From: Nitrospirota bacterium
GTDB taxonomy: Bacteria > Nitrospirota > Thermodesulfovibrionia > Thermodesulfovibrionales > JdFR-86
Length of the DNA: 36,756 nt
Assembly: GCA_037386965.1 (NCBI GenBank)
Contig: JARRLN010000009.1
Span: forward strand, 1 to 36,756
Reading direction: 5' to 3'
Below the pieces are notes generated by a model. That model worked only from the letters and a program-made list of their open reading frames with translations. It did no database searches and was not told the origin of the DNA. The translations under genes were made by a program, and so were the position numbers. Below are positions 1 to 7,336 of this stretch, piece after piece. The first letter of the stretch is position 1. The number at the start of each line of letters is the position of its first letter.

Positions 1-1
1 G

Positions 2-1735
2 GCCCGCCTCGCCTTCGCCCAGGAGCTCGGAGCGGTGCGGGTGACCCTGGCGGAGGGGCCGGTGGAGCTTTACTCCGAAGGGCTGGGCGAATGGGTTCCG
101 GTCGAGAGGAACATGCCCTTGCTGGAGGGCGACAGCATCTGGGTGGGGGAGGACGGAAGGGCGGAGGTCCATTTCGCGGGGGGCACGTGGGCCAGGCTTG
201 CCGGGGGCACGTCCCTTGCCATCGGGGAGGCTGACGGGAGCAGGGTCCTTCTCTCCCTGGAGGCCGGGCGCCTGTACGTGAGGGACGGGGGCAGACTGGA
301 CGAAGTCGTGGTGGAAACCCCCTCGGCTCGCGTGGTGGCAAGGGGAGGCGCCGCGTTGGCCCTCGAGGTGGACGGCGCCACCACGGTCTCGGTCCTTAAG
401 GCCGCGGCAAGGGTGGAGGCCGGCCAGAGGTGGAGGAGACTCGGGGCCGGGGAGTCCCTTACCGTCCACGAAGACGGCTTCATGGAGCAGGCCGCCTTGG
501 ACACCGAGGGAGCCTGGCTGGCCTGGAACCTCCACAGGGACGACCTCATCGGCTCTTCTTCGGCCAGCGCCAGGTATCTCCCGGAGGATCTGCGCGAATA
601 CGGCCATGACCTCGACGACAACGGCCGATGGGTTTACGTGAGGGACTACGGCTACGTATGGACGCCTGCCGTCTCCCTTACCATCGGGTGGGCCCCCTAC
701 AGGGAAGGAAGGTGGCTGTGGATAGGCGGCCAGTACGTCTGGATATCTTACGAGCCCTGGGGCTGGGTGCCGTATCACTACGGCCGATGGCTCCGCCTGA
801 GGGGAGTCGGCTGGTGCTGGGTTCCGCCCCACAGGCGAGCCCCGCTCTGGAGGCCCGCCCTGGTGGCCTGGGTCTACACCCCTTCCTATGCCGCCTGGGT
901 GCCCCTGGGGCCCCGGGACGCCTATGACTGGCCCGGCGGCCTGAGCTACCTGGACGTGGCCATCTCCACCTCTCACCTTTCCCTGCGGCTTCAGAACATC
1001 CGCGTTGCGGGCTCGGTCACCGTGGTCAAGAAGGGTGCCTTCCTCGGAGGGAAGCTGGTCCATCTCAAACGGGCGCCGAACCCCTTCCTCAGGGGCGGGG
1101 CCTTTGTGGGCCCGCCCCGGTGGAAGGCCAAGGCGACGCACCGCAAGGACCCTCGCCCGAGGGCCATCGCAAAGCGTGACATGTACCGCAAGAAGGGGGA
1201 AGGGCGGACGATGCGCTCTCATCCGCCCGGGCAAGGCCGCGCTCGTGTGGACAGGCCGGTCCGCCCCGCCCCCCGAATGGAGAAGGAACACAGGCGAAAC
1301 GTGGAGATGCCCGCCCATCCCCTCCGGGAAGTAAAGAAGGGTTCGAGGCGGGTGACGAAGCGTCCCTCCCGGGTTTCCCGGCACCCGGAGAAAGAGCGTG
1401 CGGTGGTACAGAAGAGGTCTTCCCGCACGGTGCAAAAAAGAGAGAAGGAGCGCAGGCGGCACGAGAACAAGCTGACCCGCGTCATTCCCAGGGAGGAGCG
1501 CCGGCCGGAGGCGAAACGGCCTTCCCGGAGCCGCCCGAATGTCGAGAAGAAGCGGCCCGTGCGGCGCCCCGGGGTGGAGCGTCCCAGGGCGGTGGAGCGC
1601 CGGCCGAAGCAGGAGAGCGGGGGAGGAAAAGGCCGGGATGCGCGGAGGGTGGAAGCCTCCAAAAGCAGGAAGGACAAGGAGGCCCCGCTCAAGGGGAGAG
1701 GGGGCCTGGTCCGTGCCCGTGGCCGGGTGAGATGA
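2..1735 (+). CDS. FecR/DUF6600-type secreted protein with basic tail (5' end missing)
   Basis: The reading frame is open from base 2, and residues just before the first internal GTG (35) read ARLAFAQE, like the end of a signal peptide. The true start therefore lies left of the window and the protein is probably exported. Three parts can be seen. Residues about 20-150 (from the GTG) resemble a FecR-like beta domain (GRAEVHFAGG, LEAGRLYVR, VETPSARVVARGG). Residues about 195-310 are Trp/Tyr/Gly-rich repeats (GRWVYVRDYGYVW, GWAPYREGRWLW, WGWVPYHYGRWLRL, GWCWVPPHRR), typical of DUF6600 proteins. Residues about 340-566 form a very Arg/Lys-rich, Pro-rich tail with no hydrophobic core, probably disordered. 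The family has no established function; the tail suggests binding to an anionic polymer, which is inference only. It ends 86 bases before nuoN but has no functional link to it that I can see. Confidence 0.75.
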   Translation, partial: ARLAFAQELGAVRVTLAEGPVELYSEGLGEWVPVERNMPLLEGDSIWVGEDGRAEVHFAGGTWARLAGGTSLAIGEADGSRVLLSLEAGRLYVRDGGRLDEVVVETPSARVVARGGAALALEVDGATTVSVLKAAARVEAGQRWRRLGAGESLTVHEDGFMEQAALDTEGAWLAWNLHRDDLIGSSSASARYLPEDLREYGHDLDDNGRWVYVRDYGYVWTPAVSLTIGWAPYREGRWLWIGGQYVWISYEPWGWVPYHYGRWLRLRGVGWCWVPPHRRAPLWRPALVAWVYTPSYAAWVPLGPRDAYDWPGGLSYLDVAISTSHLSLRLQNIRVAGSVTVVKKGAFLGGKLVHLKRAPNPFLRGGAFVGPPRWKAKATHRKDPRPRAIAKRDMYRKKGEGRTMRSHPPGQGRARVDRPVRPAPRMEKEHRRNVEMPAHPLREVKKGSRRVTKRPSRVSRHPEKERAVVQKRSSRTVQKREKERRRHENKLTRVIPREERRPEAKRPSRSRPNVEKKRPVRRPGVERPRAVERRPKQESGGGKGRDARRVEASKSRKDKEAPLKGRGGLVRARGRVR

Positions 1736-1748
1736 GGAGCTTTTCTTG

Positions 1749-1777
1749 TTGATTTCTTACTGCCACATGAGTATACT
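1749..1777 (+). promoter_or_regulatory. Putative sigma70 promoter of nuoN
   Basis: TTGATT (1749-1754), a 17-base spacer and TATACT (1772-1777) match the -35/-10 consensus at 4 of 6 and 5 of 6 positions. The predicted start near 1784 leaves a leader of about 38 bases that contains the nuoN ribosome binding site. It would let nuoN be transcribed apart from the preceding gene. Confidence 0.5.
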
Positions 1778-1821
1778 CTACCAGTATCCTTCAGCCCTGA
1801 AAGCTCCAAGGGGGACAGGCT

Positions 1822-3261
1822 ATGAACCAGATGCCGGACGTGGGCCCTCTCATGCCCGAAATTTACCTTGCCGGTGCGGCCCTCCTCATCATGGTCGTGG
1901 ACCTGGTGGTAAAACGGAAAGAGACCATCGCCGTTTTGAGCTTCCTGGTCACCATCGGCGTGGGCGTGAGCCTTCTTGCCGCCCGGGGTGTGGCCTTCGA
2001 GGGAATGTACGTGGCCGATGCCTACGGGGCCTTTTTCAAGCTTATCTTCCTGCTGACCCTGGGTCTCTCCATCCTCATCTCCATCAAGTACATCGCCGTG
2101 GAGCGGTCGAGTTTCGGGGAGTACTATAGCCTTCTGCTCTTTGCCACCCTGGGGATGATGCTCATGGCCTCCGCCGGAGACCTCATCGTCCTGTATCTCG
2201 GCCTCGAGCTGATGGCGCTTTCCACGTACGTCCTGACGGGTTTCATCCGGCACAACCGGAAATCCAACGAGGCGGCCATCAAGTACTTCCTTCTGGGCGC
2301 CTTCTCCTCCGCGATGCTGCTTTACGGCATATCCCTGACCTACGGGCTGACCGGTACAACGGACATCAGGGGCGTGGCTTCCTATATCGCCTCGGCCGGG
2401 CTGGCCACGAACGGGGCGCTTTTCGTGGCGGTGCTTCTCTTTGTGGTGGCCCTGGGGTACAAGATTGCGCTGGCTCCGTTTCACATGTGGGCGCCCGACG
2501 TGTATGAAGGCGCTCCCACCTCGATTACGGCCTACCTCTCCGTAGGGCCGAAGGCGGCGGCCCTGGCGGCACTGGGACGGGTCTTTCTCATCGGCTTCGG
2601 GGAGCTTCACGTGACGTGGGCCCATGTGCTGGTGCCGGTGGCCGTGCTGACCATGGCGGTGGGAAACGTCCTGGCCCTATCGCAGCACAACATCAAACGG
2701 ATGCTTGCCTACTCCTCCATCGCCCACGCCGGCTACGCCTTGCTCGGTCTGGTCGCCGGAACGGCGGCGGGAGTGGCGGGGCTGATGAACTACATGTTCA
2801 TCTACGCCTTCATGAACATCGGCGCCTTCGCGGTGGTCATCCTGTTGAGGCGGGAGGGCTATAACGGCGACTATATTTCCGACTACGAAGGGCTCTCCAA
2901 GACGCATCCGCTCCTGGCGGCCCTGATGCTGGTGTTCATGTTCTCCCTGACGGGCATACCGCCGACGGCGGGGTTCATGGCCAAGTTCTATGTCTTCATG
3001 GCCGCCATTAACGCCGGCTACACCTGGCTCGTGGTGGTTGCTCTCATCTTCAGCGTGGTCTCGGCCTACTTCTACCTCCGCATCGTCATGTACATGTATA
3101 TGCGGGAGCCTCAGACCGAGGTCAAGCTGTCCACCTCGCCGGGCATCAACGTGGCCCTGGCCGTGACAACGGCTGCCGTCATCGTCCTGGGCATTCTGCC
3201 CTCCCGGGTCTCGGCGATTCTGGACGTTGCGAAGTCCGCCGCCGAGGGCTTCCTCCGCTGA
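1822..3261 (+). CDS. nuoN: NADH-quinone oxidoreductase subunit N
   Basis: This is a membrane subunit of respiratory complex I, one of the three antiporter-like proton-pumping subunits (with NuoL and NuoM). The 479-residue protein is hydrophobic throughout, with about 13-14 predicted membrane helices. It shows the family hallmarks: LYLGLELMALSTYVL with the conserved helix-5 glutamate, NEAAIKYFLLGAFSSA, LAPFHMWAPDVYEGAP, and KRMLAYSSIAHAGY. Length agrees with bacterial NuoN. The ATG at 1822 follows AAGGGGGA at a good distance. The gene stands alone on the plus strand, whereas the other complex I genes found here lie on the minus strand between 19570 and 28454. It must be expressed from its own promoter and the product assembled in trans. 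No second nuoN is seen after nuoM, so this is probably the functional copy. Confidence 0.95.
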   Translation: MNQMPDVGPLMPEIYLAGAALLIMVVDLVVKRKETIAVLSFLVTIGVGVSLLAARGVAFEGMYVADAYGAFFKLIFLLTLGLSILISIKYIAVERSSFGEYYSLLLFATLGMMLMASAGDLIVLYLGLELMALSTYVLTGFIRHNRKSNEAAIKYFLLGAFSSAMLLYGISLTYGLTGTTDIRGVASYIASAGLATNGALFVAVLLFVVALGYKIALAPFHMWAPDVYEGAPTSITAYLSVGPKAAALAALGRVFLIGFGELHVTWAHVLVPVAVLTMAVGNVLALSQHNIKRMLAYSSIAHAGYALLGLVAGTAAGVAGLMNYMFIYAFMNIGAFAVVILLRREGYNGDYISDYEGLSKTHPLLAALMLVFMFSLTGIPPTAGFMAKFYVFMAAINAGYTWLVVVALIFSVVSAYFYLRIVMYMYMREPQTEVKLSTSPGINVALAVTTAAVIVLGILPSRVSAILDVAKSAAEGFLR

Positions 3262-3280
3262 GCGCCGCGGCTTAGGAATG

Positions 3281-3306
3281 AAAAAGGGCCGGAAGGCCCT
3301 TTTTTT
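3281..3306. terminator. Bidirectional rho-independent terminator between nuoN and zapA
   Basis: AAAAAGGGCC (3281-3290), loop GGAA, GGCCCTTTTT (3295-3304), then two more T. The A tract on one side and the T tract on the other make it work on both strands. It lies between the convergent 3' ends of nuoN and zapA. Confidence 0.85.
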
Positions 3307-3337
3307 GTGCGCGGTCCGCCCCGCCAGAGCGCCCGCC

Positions 3338-3604
3338 CTACTCGAACAGGTTGGCCAGAAGGTCCGTCTTTTCTCCGATGCGGCGGACGACGTCCTGCCT
3401 CTCCGCCCGAAGCTGGTCTATTTCCTCGGCCAGGTTGAACAGGGTCAGGACCATGGCCTTCGTGGGGGTGATGTGGGGGGCTTTGGCGAGAATCTCGTTC
3501 AATCTGCCTTCGATAAACCGGGCCAGCTCCCGGATGTGCTCGGCCGAGGCATCGCCCTTGATGGTGTATTTCTGACCCAGGATGTAGACGTCCGTGCCCG
3601 GCAT
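3338..3604 (-). CDS. zapA: Cell division protein ZapA
   Basis: ZapA binds and cross-links FtsZ filaments at the division ring. The 88-residue product has the family layout: an N-terminal beta-hairpin head (DVYILGQKYTIKGDASAEHIRELARFIE) and a C-terminal coiled-coil helix (LTLFNLAEEIDQLRAERQDVVRRIGEK). The start is taken at ATG 3604 because MPGTDVYILGQ is where family homology begins. An ATG 30 bases further upstream is possible but would overlap the preceding gene. The start is 1 base after the zapB-like stop, so the two are translationally coupled. It is the last gene of the ald-slt-zapB-zapA operon and is followed by the bidirectional terminator. Confidence 0.88.
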   Translation of the reverse strand: MPGTDVYILGQKYTIKGDASAEHIRELARFIEGRLNEILAKAPHITPTKAMVLTLFNLAEEIDQLRAERQDVVRRIGEKTDLLANLFE

Positions 3605-3605
3605 G

Positions 3606-3827
3606 CTACCTGACCTCGATGGTCTCCAGCTCATTCAGGAGGTCGTTTATCTGGTCCTTGATGAGGTTCTTCTCCGAGCTGAGGACGCGTATCTGCTCGT
3701 CCCGCTCGCGCAGCTCGTTTTCGAGCTCCTTCACCCGTGCGTCCAGGGCGGCCTTCTCTTCCTTGAGCGTCTTGACTTTCTCTATGGCCGACGCAATCTT
3801 CTGCTCCAGGTCTTTCAGGGCCTCCAT
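3606..3827 (-). CDS. ZapB-like coiled-coil cell division protein
   Basis: A 73-residue, highly charged, nearly all-helical protein with heptad-like spacing along its whole length (LEQKIASAIEKVKTLKEEK, LENELRERDEQIRVL). E. coli ZapB is a small all-coiled-coil protein that bridges ZapA to MatP. The N-terminus here (LKDLEQKIASAIEKVKTL) resembles the start of ZapB (LEKLEAKVQQAIDTITLL). The start at ATG 3827 is preferred because AAGGAGG lies 10 bases upstream and homology begins there. An upstream ATG at 3893 would add 22 low-complexity residues and lacks a good ribosome site. Adjacency to zapA strongly supports a division role. Coiled coils align easily, so the ZapB name is an inference. Confidence 0.7.
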   Translation of the reverse strand: MEALKDLEQKIASAIEKVKTLKEEKAALDARVKELENELRERDEQIRVLSSEKNLIKDQINDLLNELETIEVR

Positions 3828-3917
3828 AGCGGGTTTTCCTCCTTGTGGCGTCTCCTCTCCCACGCCGGGGGTATCGTCGAATAAAGGTGCCATTGGTTTT
3901 TTTCGGGGCCAAGCCCG

Positions 3918-5825
3918 CTACAGTATATCAAAATTGTCCGGGGCCTGTCCGCCCCGGCCGAGCCGGTACCAGTAGTACGAAGTAAGGATGCGTTTCACAT
4001 AGTTCCTCGTCTCCGAGAAAGGAATGTCCTCGATGAACTCGTCGTCCGCTTCGTAGCCCCCTTCAAGCCACTCCCTGACCCGGCCCGCTCCGGCGTTGTA
4101 AGCGGCCAGGGCCGCGGGGATGCTCTCGAACTCATTGAGAAGCCCCTTCAGGTACCGCGAGCCCAGGGTAATGTTGTTGCGGACGTCATAGATGGAGGCC
4201 GCGCCGTCCAGGCTCAAGCCCAGGCTCTTGGCGGTCCTCCGGGCCGTCCGGGGCATGAGCTGCATGAGCCCTATCGCCCCGGCGCTTGAACAGGCCTCGG
4301 GGTCGAAACGGCTCTCCTCCCGCATGAGGGAGAGGACGAGGAAAGGGTCCAGTCCGGACTTCCCCGAAACCTCCTGCACCGTCTTCCAGTAGGCCATGGG
4401 ATAGACGACGGCGTCCGGCCGCATGGTCTCCGGCACCCGGGTGGTCAGGAGCATGGCCTCACGGTATTTTCCCAGTTGGACGAGCTTCCGGGCTATGTCC
4501 AGGACCTCCCGGGAGGAGCGGGCCGAGCCGGCCCGGGCCTTGAGCTCCCCGACCGCCTCCTCCCGGAGGCCGACTTCCATGAGGATGTCTATTCTTTCCA
4601 TGGGCAGGGGGGTGGGGGCTTCCTTTTGCTTCTTCACGGAGGCCGAGGCATTCAGGACCTTCGTCTTTCTCCGGCTCAGGAAGCTGTAGTAATCGTCCTC
4701 TCCGAGTTCCGCGTAAAGGCGGGAGGCGTCCCCGCCCGTGCGCTCCAGGGCCCGGGCCTGCCAATACAGGTATTTGCTCGACGTGTGCTTCTCGTGAAGC
4801 TCCCGGAAGACATCGCGGGCCTTCGCATACTCTTTCGTCCTGTAAAGGGTCCACCCCTTGTACCAGAGGGCATCCTCTTCGAAGCGGGGAAACTGCTCGG
4901 CGACCCTGGAGAGAAAAAGAAGGGCCTCCTGCACGTCGCCTTTGCGGCGGATACCGTTGGCCTGGGCGATGAGGAGAGTGGCTGCTTGGTCGTCCTTTCG
5001 GGAGATAAGCTCGTCCAGGACCCTCTGAAAAGCCTCCTCCATGCCCACCCTCAGGTAGGCCCGTGCGGCCAGGGGGAGATTTCCCACCTTCTCCAGTATC
5101 CGGCCGGCCTGGTGATACTTCTTCTGCATGAAAAGGACGAAGCCGAGCCTCCCCAGGACCTCCTTGCGGGGCAGGTCCGTATCCTTACGGAGAAGCTCCC
5201 GCAGGATTCCCTCCGCCCGCCCGTAGTTCCTGTTTTCCCTGAAGGCCAAGGCTCGCCTGAAAAGCTCTTCCTCCGTCAACGCGCTGTCCTCAAGGAGCGC
5301 GTAGGCCTCTTCGGAGACCGGACATGCCTCTATGTAGAGGTTCTTCAGGACCCGATCGGCCTCCCCGGTGCGGCCCCTCTTCTTCAGAAGCCCGCCGTAG
5401 CGGAGGCGCATATCCGTATCCGAGGGGTAGTCCGCCGTGTAGGACTTCATGAGCTCAAGGGTGCGGTCCCAGTCCCCGGCCTCGGCACTCAGAATCTCCG
5501 TCTTTCGTGCCTCCTGCATGAGCGGCGTCTGCGGATAGTCCTCGAGGAGCTTGCCCACCGCGGCCAGGGCCTCCTCGTGCCTTCCCATCTCCTGAAGGGC
5601 CCGGGCCGAGTACAGGAGGGCATAGTCCCCCACGGCCGGGAGGTCGGCTGCGGCTTTTGTGAGATAGGGCAGGGCGTCCTCCGCCCTGTTTTCCTTCAGG
5701 AGGCCTGCACCCCGGCGCAGCGCCTCCTTCGCCTCATCCGGGGATGCCCGGAGAGGGGAAGACGCAAGACAAGCCTGCAGAAAAATGCAGAGAAAAAGGA
5801 AGCATAGCGGCCTTACGCCTTTCAT
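3918..5825 (-). CDS. Lipoprotein soluble-lytic-transglycosylase (Slt-like)
   Basis: The enzyme cleaves the MurNAc-GlcNAc bond of peptidoglycan non-hydrolytically, giving 1,6-anhydro ends. The 635-residue protein starts with a lipoprotein signal whose lipobox is LQAC (Cys19), so it is probably anchored to a periplasmic face of a membrane. Residues about 35-460 are helical TPR-like repeats (ALPYLTKAA, GRHEEALAAVGKLLEDYP, EYAKARDVFRELHEKH), like the superhelical ring of Slt70. Residues about 475-615 form the SLT domain: LMREESRFDP with the catalytic Glu504, AGAIGLMQLMPRTA, and ALAAYNAGAGRVREWL. The start codon overlaps the ald stop (ATGA), so the two are translationally coupled. It is followed 90 bases on by the ZapB-like start. 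Its operon partners suggest wall turnover at division, which is inference. Confidence 0.92.
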   Translation of the reverse strand: MKGVRPLCFLFLCIFLQACLASSPLRASPDEAKEALRRGAGLLKENRAEDALPYLTKAAADLPAVGDYALLYSARALQEMGRHEEALAAVGKLLEDYPQTPLMQEARKTEILSAEAGDWDRTLELMKSYTADYPSDTDMRLRYGGLLKKRGRTGEADRVLKNLYIEACPVSEEAYALLEDSALTEEELFRRALAFRENRNYGRAEGILRELLRKDTDLPRKEVLGRLGFVLFMQKKYHQAGRILEKVGNLPLAARAYLRVGMEEAFQRVLDELISRKDDQAATLLIAQANGIRRKGDVQEALLFLSRVAEQFPRFEEDALWYKGWTLYRTKEYAKARDVFRELHEKHTSSKYLYWQARALERTGGDASRLYAELGEDDYYSFLSRRKTKVLNASASVKKQKEAPTPLPMERIDILMEVGLREEAVGELKARAGSARSSREVLDIARKLVQLGKYREAMLLTTRVPETMRPDAVVYPMAYWKTVQEVSGKSGLDPFLVLSLMREESRFDPEACSSAGAIGLMQLMPRTARRTAKSLGLSLDGAASIYDVRNNITLGSRYLKGLLNEFESIPAALAAYNAGAGRVREWLEGGYEADDEFIEDIPFSETRNYVKRILTSYYWYRLGRGGQAPDNFDIL

Positions 5826-6922
5826 GCGCCAATCTCCAGAAGCTCCCGGCCGGTGGACTGGGCCAGGCCCCGGTGAGCGACGCCTCCCCGGTACGTGTTG
5901 AGCGCGGTCCTCAGAGCCCCGTCTTCACGGATGGCCCTTTCGGGCCCCAGTGCGGCCAGCCGCCTGAGATAAGGCAGGGTGCTGTTTGTAAGGGCCAGGG
6001 TGGAGGTGCGCGGGTAGGCCCCCGGCATGTTGGCCACGGCGTAATGAAGGATGCCGCTTACATCGTAGACGGGCTCATCGTGCGTGGTCGGCCTGGTGGT
6101 CTCCACGCAGCCGCCCTGGTCCACCGCAACATCGACGATGACGGAGCCGGCCTTCATGAGGGAGACCATCTCCCTGCTGACCAGCATGGGAGCCCGCTTC
6201 CCCGCCACCAGGACCGCGCCCACCAGGATGTCGGCCTCCCTGATCTGTTTGCTGATATTGAACTGCGTGGCCGGGAGGGTCTCGATAATCCCGCGGAAGG
6301 TCCAGTCCAGCTCCTTCAGCCGGTCGATGCCTCTGTTCAGGACGGTAACGCGCATGCCGAGGCCCTGGGCCACCCGGGCCGCATTGGAGCCCACAACGCC
6401 GGCGCCCAAGATGACCGCCCGGGCCGGGAGCACACCCGTGGCCCCCGCCGGGAGCACGCCCGAGCCCCCGCGGGGCTTCTGGAGAAAAAAGGCCCCCATA
6501 AGAGCACTCATCCGTCCGGCTATCTCGCTCATGGGGGCAAGCAGGGGCAGGCCGCCCCGCTCCTCAAGGGTCTCATAGGCGAAGGCCGTGATGTTTTTCT
6601 GAAGAAGCAGGTCGGTAAGCTCGGGCTGGGCAGCCAGATGCAGGAAGGTCAGCAGGGCGGTTCCTTTCCCGAAAAAGCCGAACTCCTCGGGCAGGGGCTC
6701 TTTCACCTTGACGATGAGCCCGGCCTCGCCGAAGACCTGCTCCCTCTGGCAGAGCGTGGCCCCGGCCTGCTCGTACTCCTCGTCGCCGAAAGCGCTGCCC
6801 AGTCCCGCGCCTTTCTCGATGAGGACCCGGTGTCCGTCAGAGAGGAGCTCCGAGACTCCGCCCGGGGTTACCGCCACTCTGTACTCCTGGGCTTTGATCT
6901 CCCTGGGGACACCAATAACCAT
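5822..6922 (-). CDS. ald: Alanine dehydrogenase
   Basis: It catalyses the reversible NAD-dependent conversion of L-alanine to pyruvate and ammonia in the cytoplasm. The 366-residue protein has the full AlaDH/PNT layout: MVIGVPREIKAQEYRVAVTP at the N-terminus, substrate/catalytic Lys74 (VKVKEP) and His95 (LTFLHLA), the Rossmann glycine motif VILGAGVVGSNAA, and the C-terminal signatures VDVAVDQGG and VANMPGAYPRTST. Length is slightly shorter than the usual 370-378. The start ATG 6922 fits the family N-terminus exactly but has no Shine-Dalgarno; a -10-like TAATAT ends 5 bases upstream, which suggests a leaderless message. It is first in the ald-slt-zapB-zapA operon. Alanine is a peptidoglycan building block, so the link to wall genes may be meaningful, though this is inference. 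Confidence 0.95.
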   Translation of the reverse strand: MVIGVPREIKAQEYRVAVTPGGVSELLSDGHRVLIEKGAGLGSAFGDEEYEQAGATLCQREQVFGEAGLIVKVKEPLPEEFGFFGKGTALLTFLHLAAQPELTDLLLQKNITAFAYETLEERGGLPLLAPMSEIAGRMSALMGAFFLQKPRGGSGVLPAGATGVLPARAVILGAGVVGSNAARVAQGLGMRVTVLNRGIDRLKELDWTFRGIIETLPATQFNISKQIREADILVGAVLVAGKRAPMLVSREMVSLMKAGSVIVDVAVDQGGCVETTRPTTHDEPVYDVSGILHYAVANMPGAYPRTSTLALTNSTLPYLRRLAALGPERAIREDGALRTALNTYRGGVAHRGLAQSTGRELLEIGA

Positions 6923-6927
6923 GGACT

Positions 6928-6956
6928 ATATTAACAATACGAGCGGTACTTAGCAA
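6928..6956 (-). promoter_or_regulatory. Putative promoter of ald, placed for a leaderless start
   Basis: On the minus strand TTGCTA (6956-6951), 17 bases, TAATAT (6933-6928), then 5 bases to the ATG. Each hexamer matches consensus at 4 of 6 positions. The transcript would begin at or next to the start codon. The 115 bases between this site and the tRNA-Cys gene show nothing I recognise. Confidence 0.45.
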
Positions 6957-7071
6957 TGATAATCTGAAGTATCACTGGAAGTTCTTGGAAGCGTGCGATT
7001 TCTCGGAATTTTCCCTGTATCGAAGGGCTCCATGATGGGGTTTTCAGGAGACGGGAATGAGGATGGGAAAG

Positions 7072-7147
7072 TGGAGGCGGCGACCGGATTTGAACCGGTG
7101 AATGGAGGTTTTGCAGACCTCTCCCTTAGCCACTTGGGTACGCCGCC
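7072..7147 (-). tRNA. tRNA-Cys (GCA)
   Basis: A complete cloverleaf on the minus strand: acceptor GGCGGCG (7147-7141) pairs with CGCCGCC, the anticodon loop reads CTGCAAA (anticodon GCA), and the T-arm holds GGTTCAAATCC. The discriminator base is U, an identity element of tRNA-Cys, and the 3' CCA is encoded (7074-7072). It lies 9 bases after tRNA-Gly and is probably cotranscribed with it. Confidence 0.95.
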
Positions 7148-7156
7148 TGAAAAAAA

Positions 7157-7231
7157 TGGAGCGGGTGGCGGGATTCGAACCCGTGACCCCAACCTTGGCA
7201 AGGTTGTGCTCTACCACTGAGCTACACCCGC
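7157..7231 (-). tRNA. tRNA-Gly (GCC)
   Basis: Minus-strand cloverleaf: acceptor GCGGGTG (7231-7225) pairs with CACCCGC, D-arm GCTCAGTGGTAGAGC, anticodon loop TTGCCAA (anticodon GCC), T-arm GGGTTCGAATCCC. Discriminator U and an encoded CCA (7159-7157). A possible promoter, TTGACA (7322-7317), 18 bases, TACTAT, lies upstream and overlaps the trpE start region; I regard it as weak. Confidence 0.96.
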
Positions 7232-7273
7232 TTACTCACTCAAGACCGGTACGCGCGCCGACCTTTCACGCGC

Positions 7274-7316
7274 ACCCTTAAGGTATAATACATAGTAATG
7301 AAATTAAGGGTTTTTT
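7274..7316 (+). promoter_or_regulatory. trpE promoter region with a flanking inverted repeat
   Basis: A perfect -10 box TATAAT (7284-7289) lies inside an 8-base inverted repeat, ACCCTTAA (7274-7281) and TTAAGGGT (7304-7311), with 22 bases between the arms and TTTTTT at 7311-7316. No good -35 box is seen at 16-18 bases, so an activator may be needed. The repeat could be an operator. It looks like a terminator only for a transcript that starts further upstream, because a transcript from this -10 would lack the first arm. Confidence 0.4.
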
Positions 7317-7336
7317 GTCAACATGCTGTACCCTGA
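7298..7336 (+). other. Possible 12-codon upstream ORF overlapping the trpE start
   Basis: ATG at 7298 lies 8 bases after the TATAAT box and opens a 12-codon frame (MKLRVFCQHAVP) that stops at 7334-7336, 14 bases inside trpE. It has no Trp codon, so it is not a classical attenuator peptide. If translated from a leaderless message it could feed ribosomes to the poorly marked trpE start. This is speculative. Confidence 0.2.

Noticed and set aside
6420-6480. Imperfect tandem repeat in ald (GVLPAGAT then GVLPARAV)
   Set aside because: Alanine dehydrogenases normally have a similar GVL...GV stretch here and the length is unchanged, so it is not a recent duplication.
7072-7231. tRNA pair as an attachment site for a mobile element
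   Set aside because: No integrase gene, direct repeat of a tRNA 3' end or change in composition is seen nearby.
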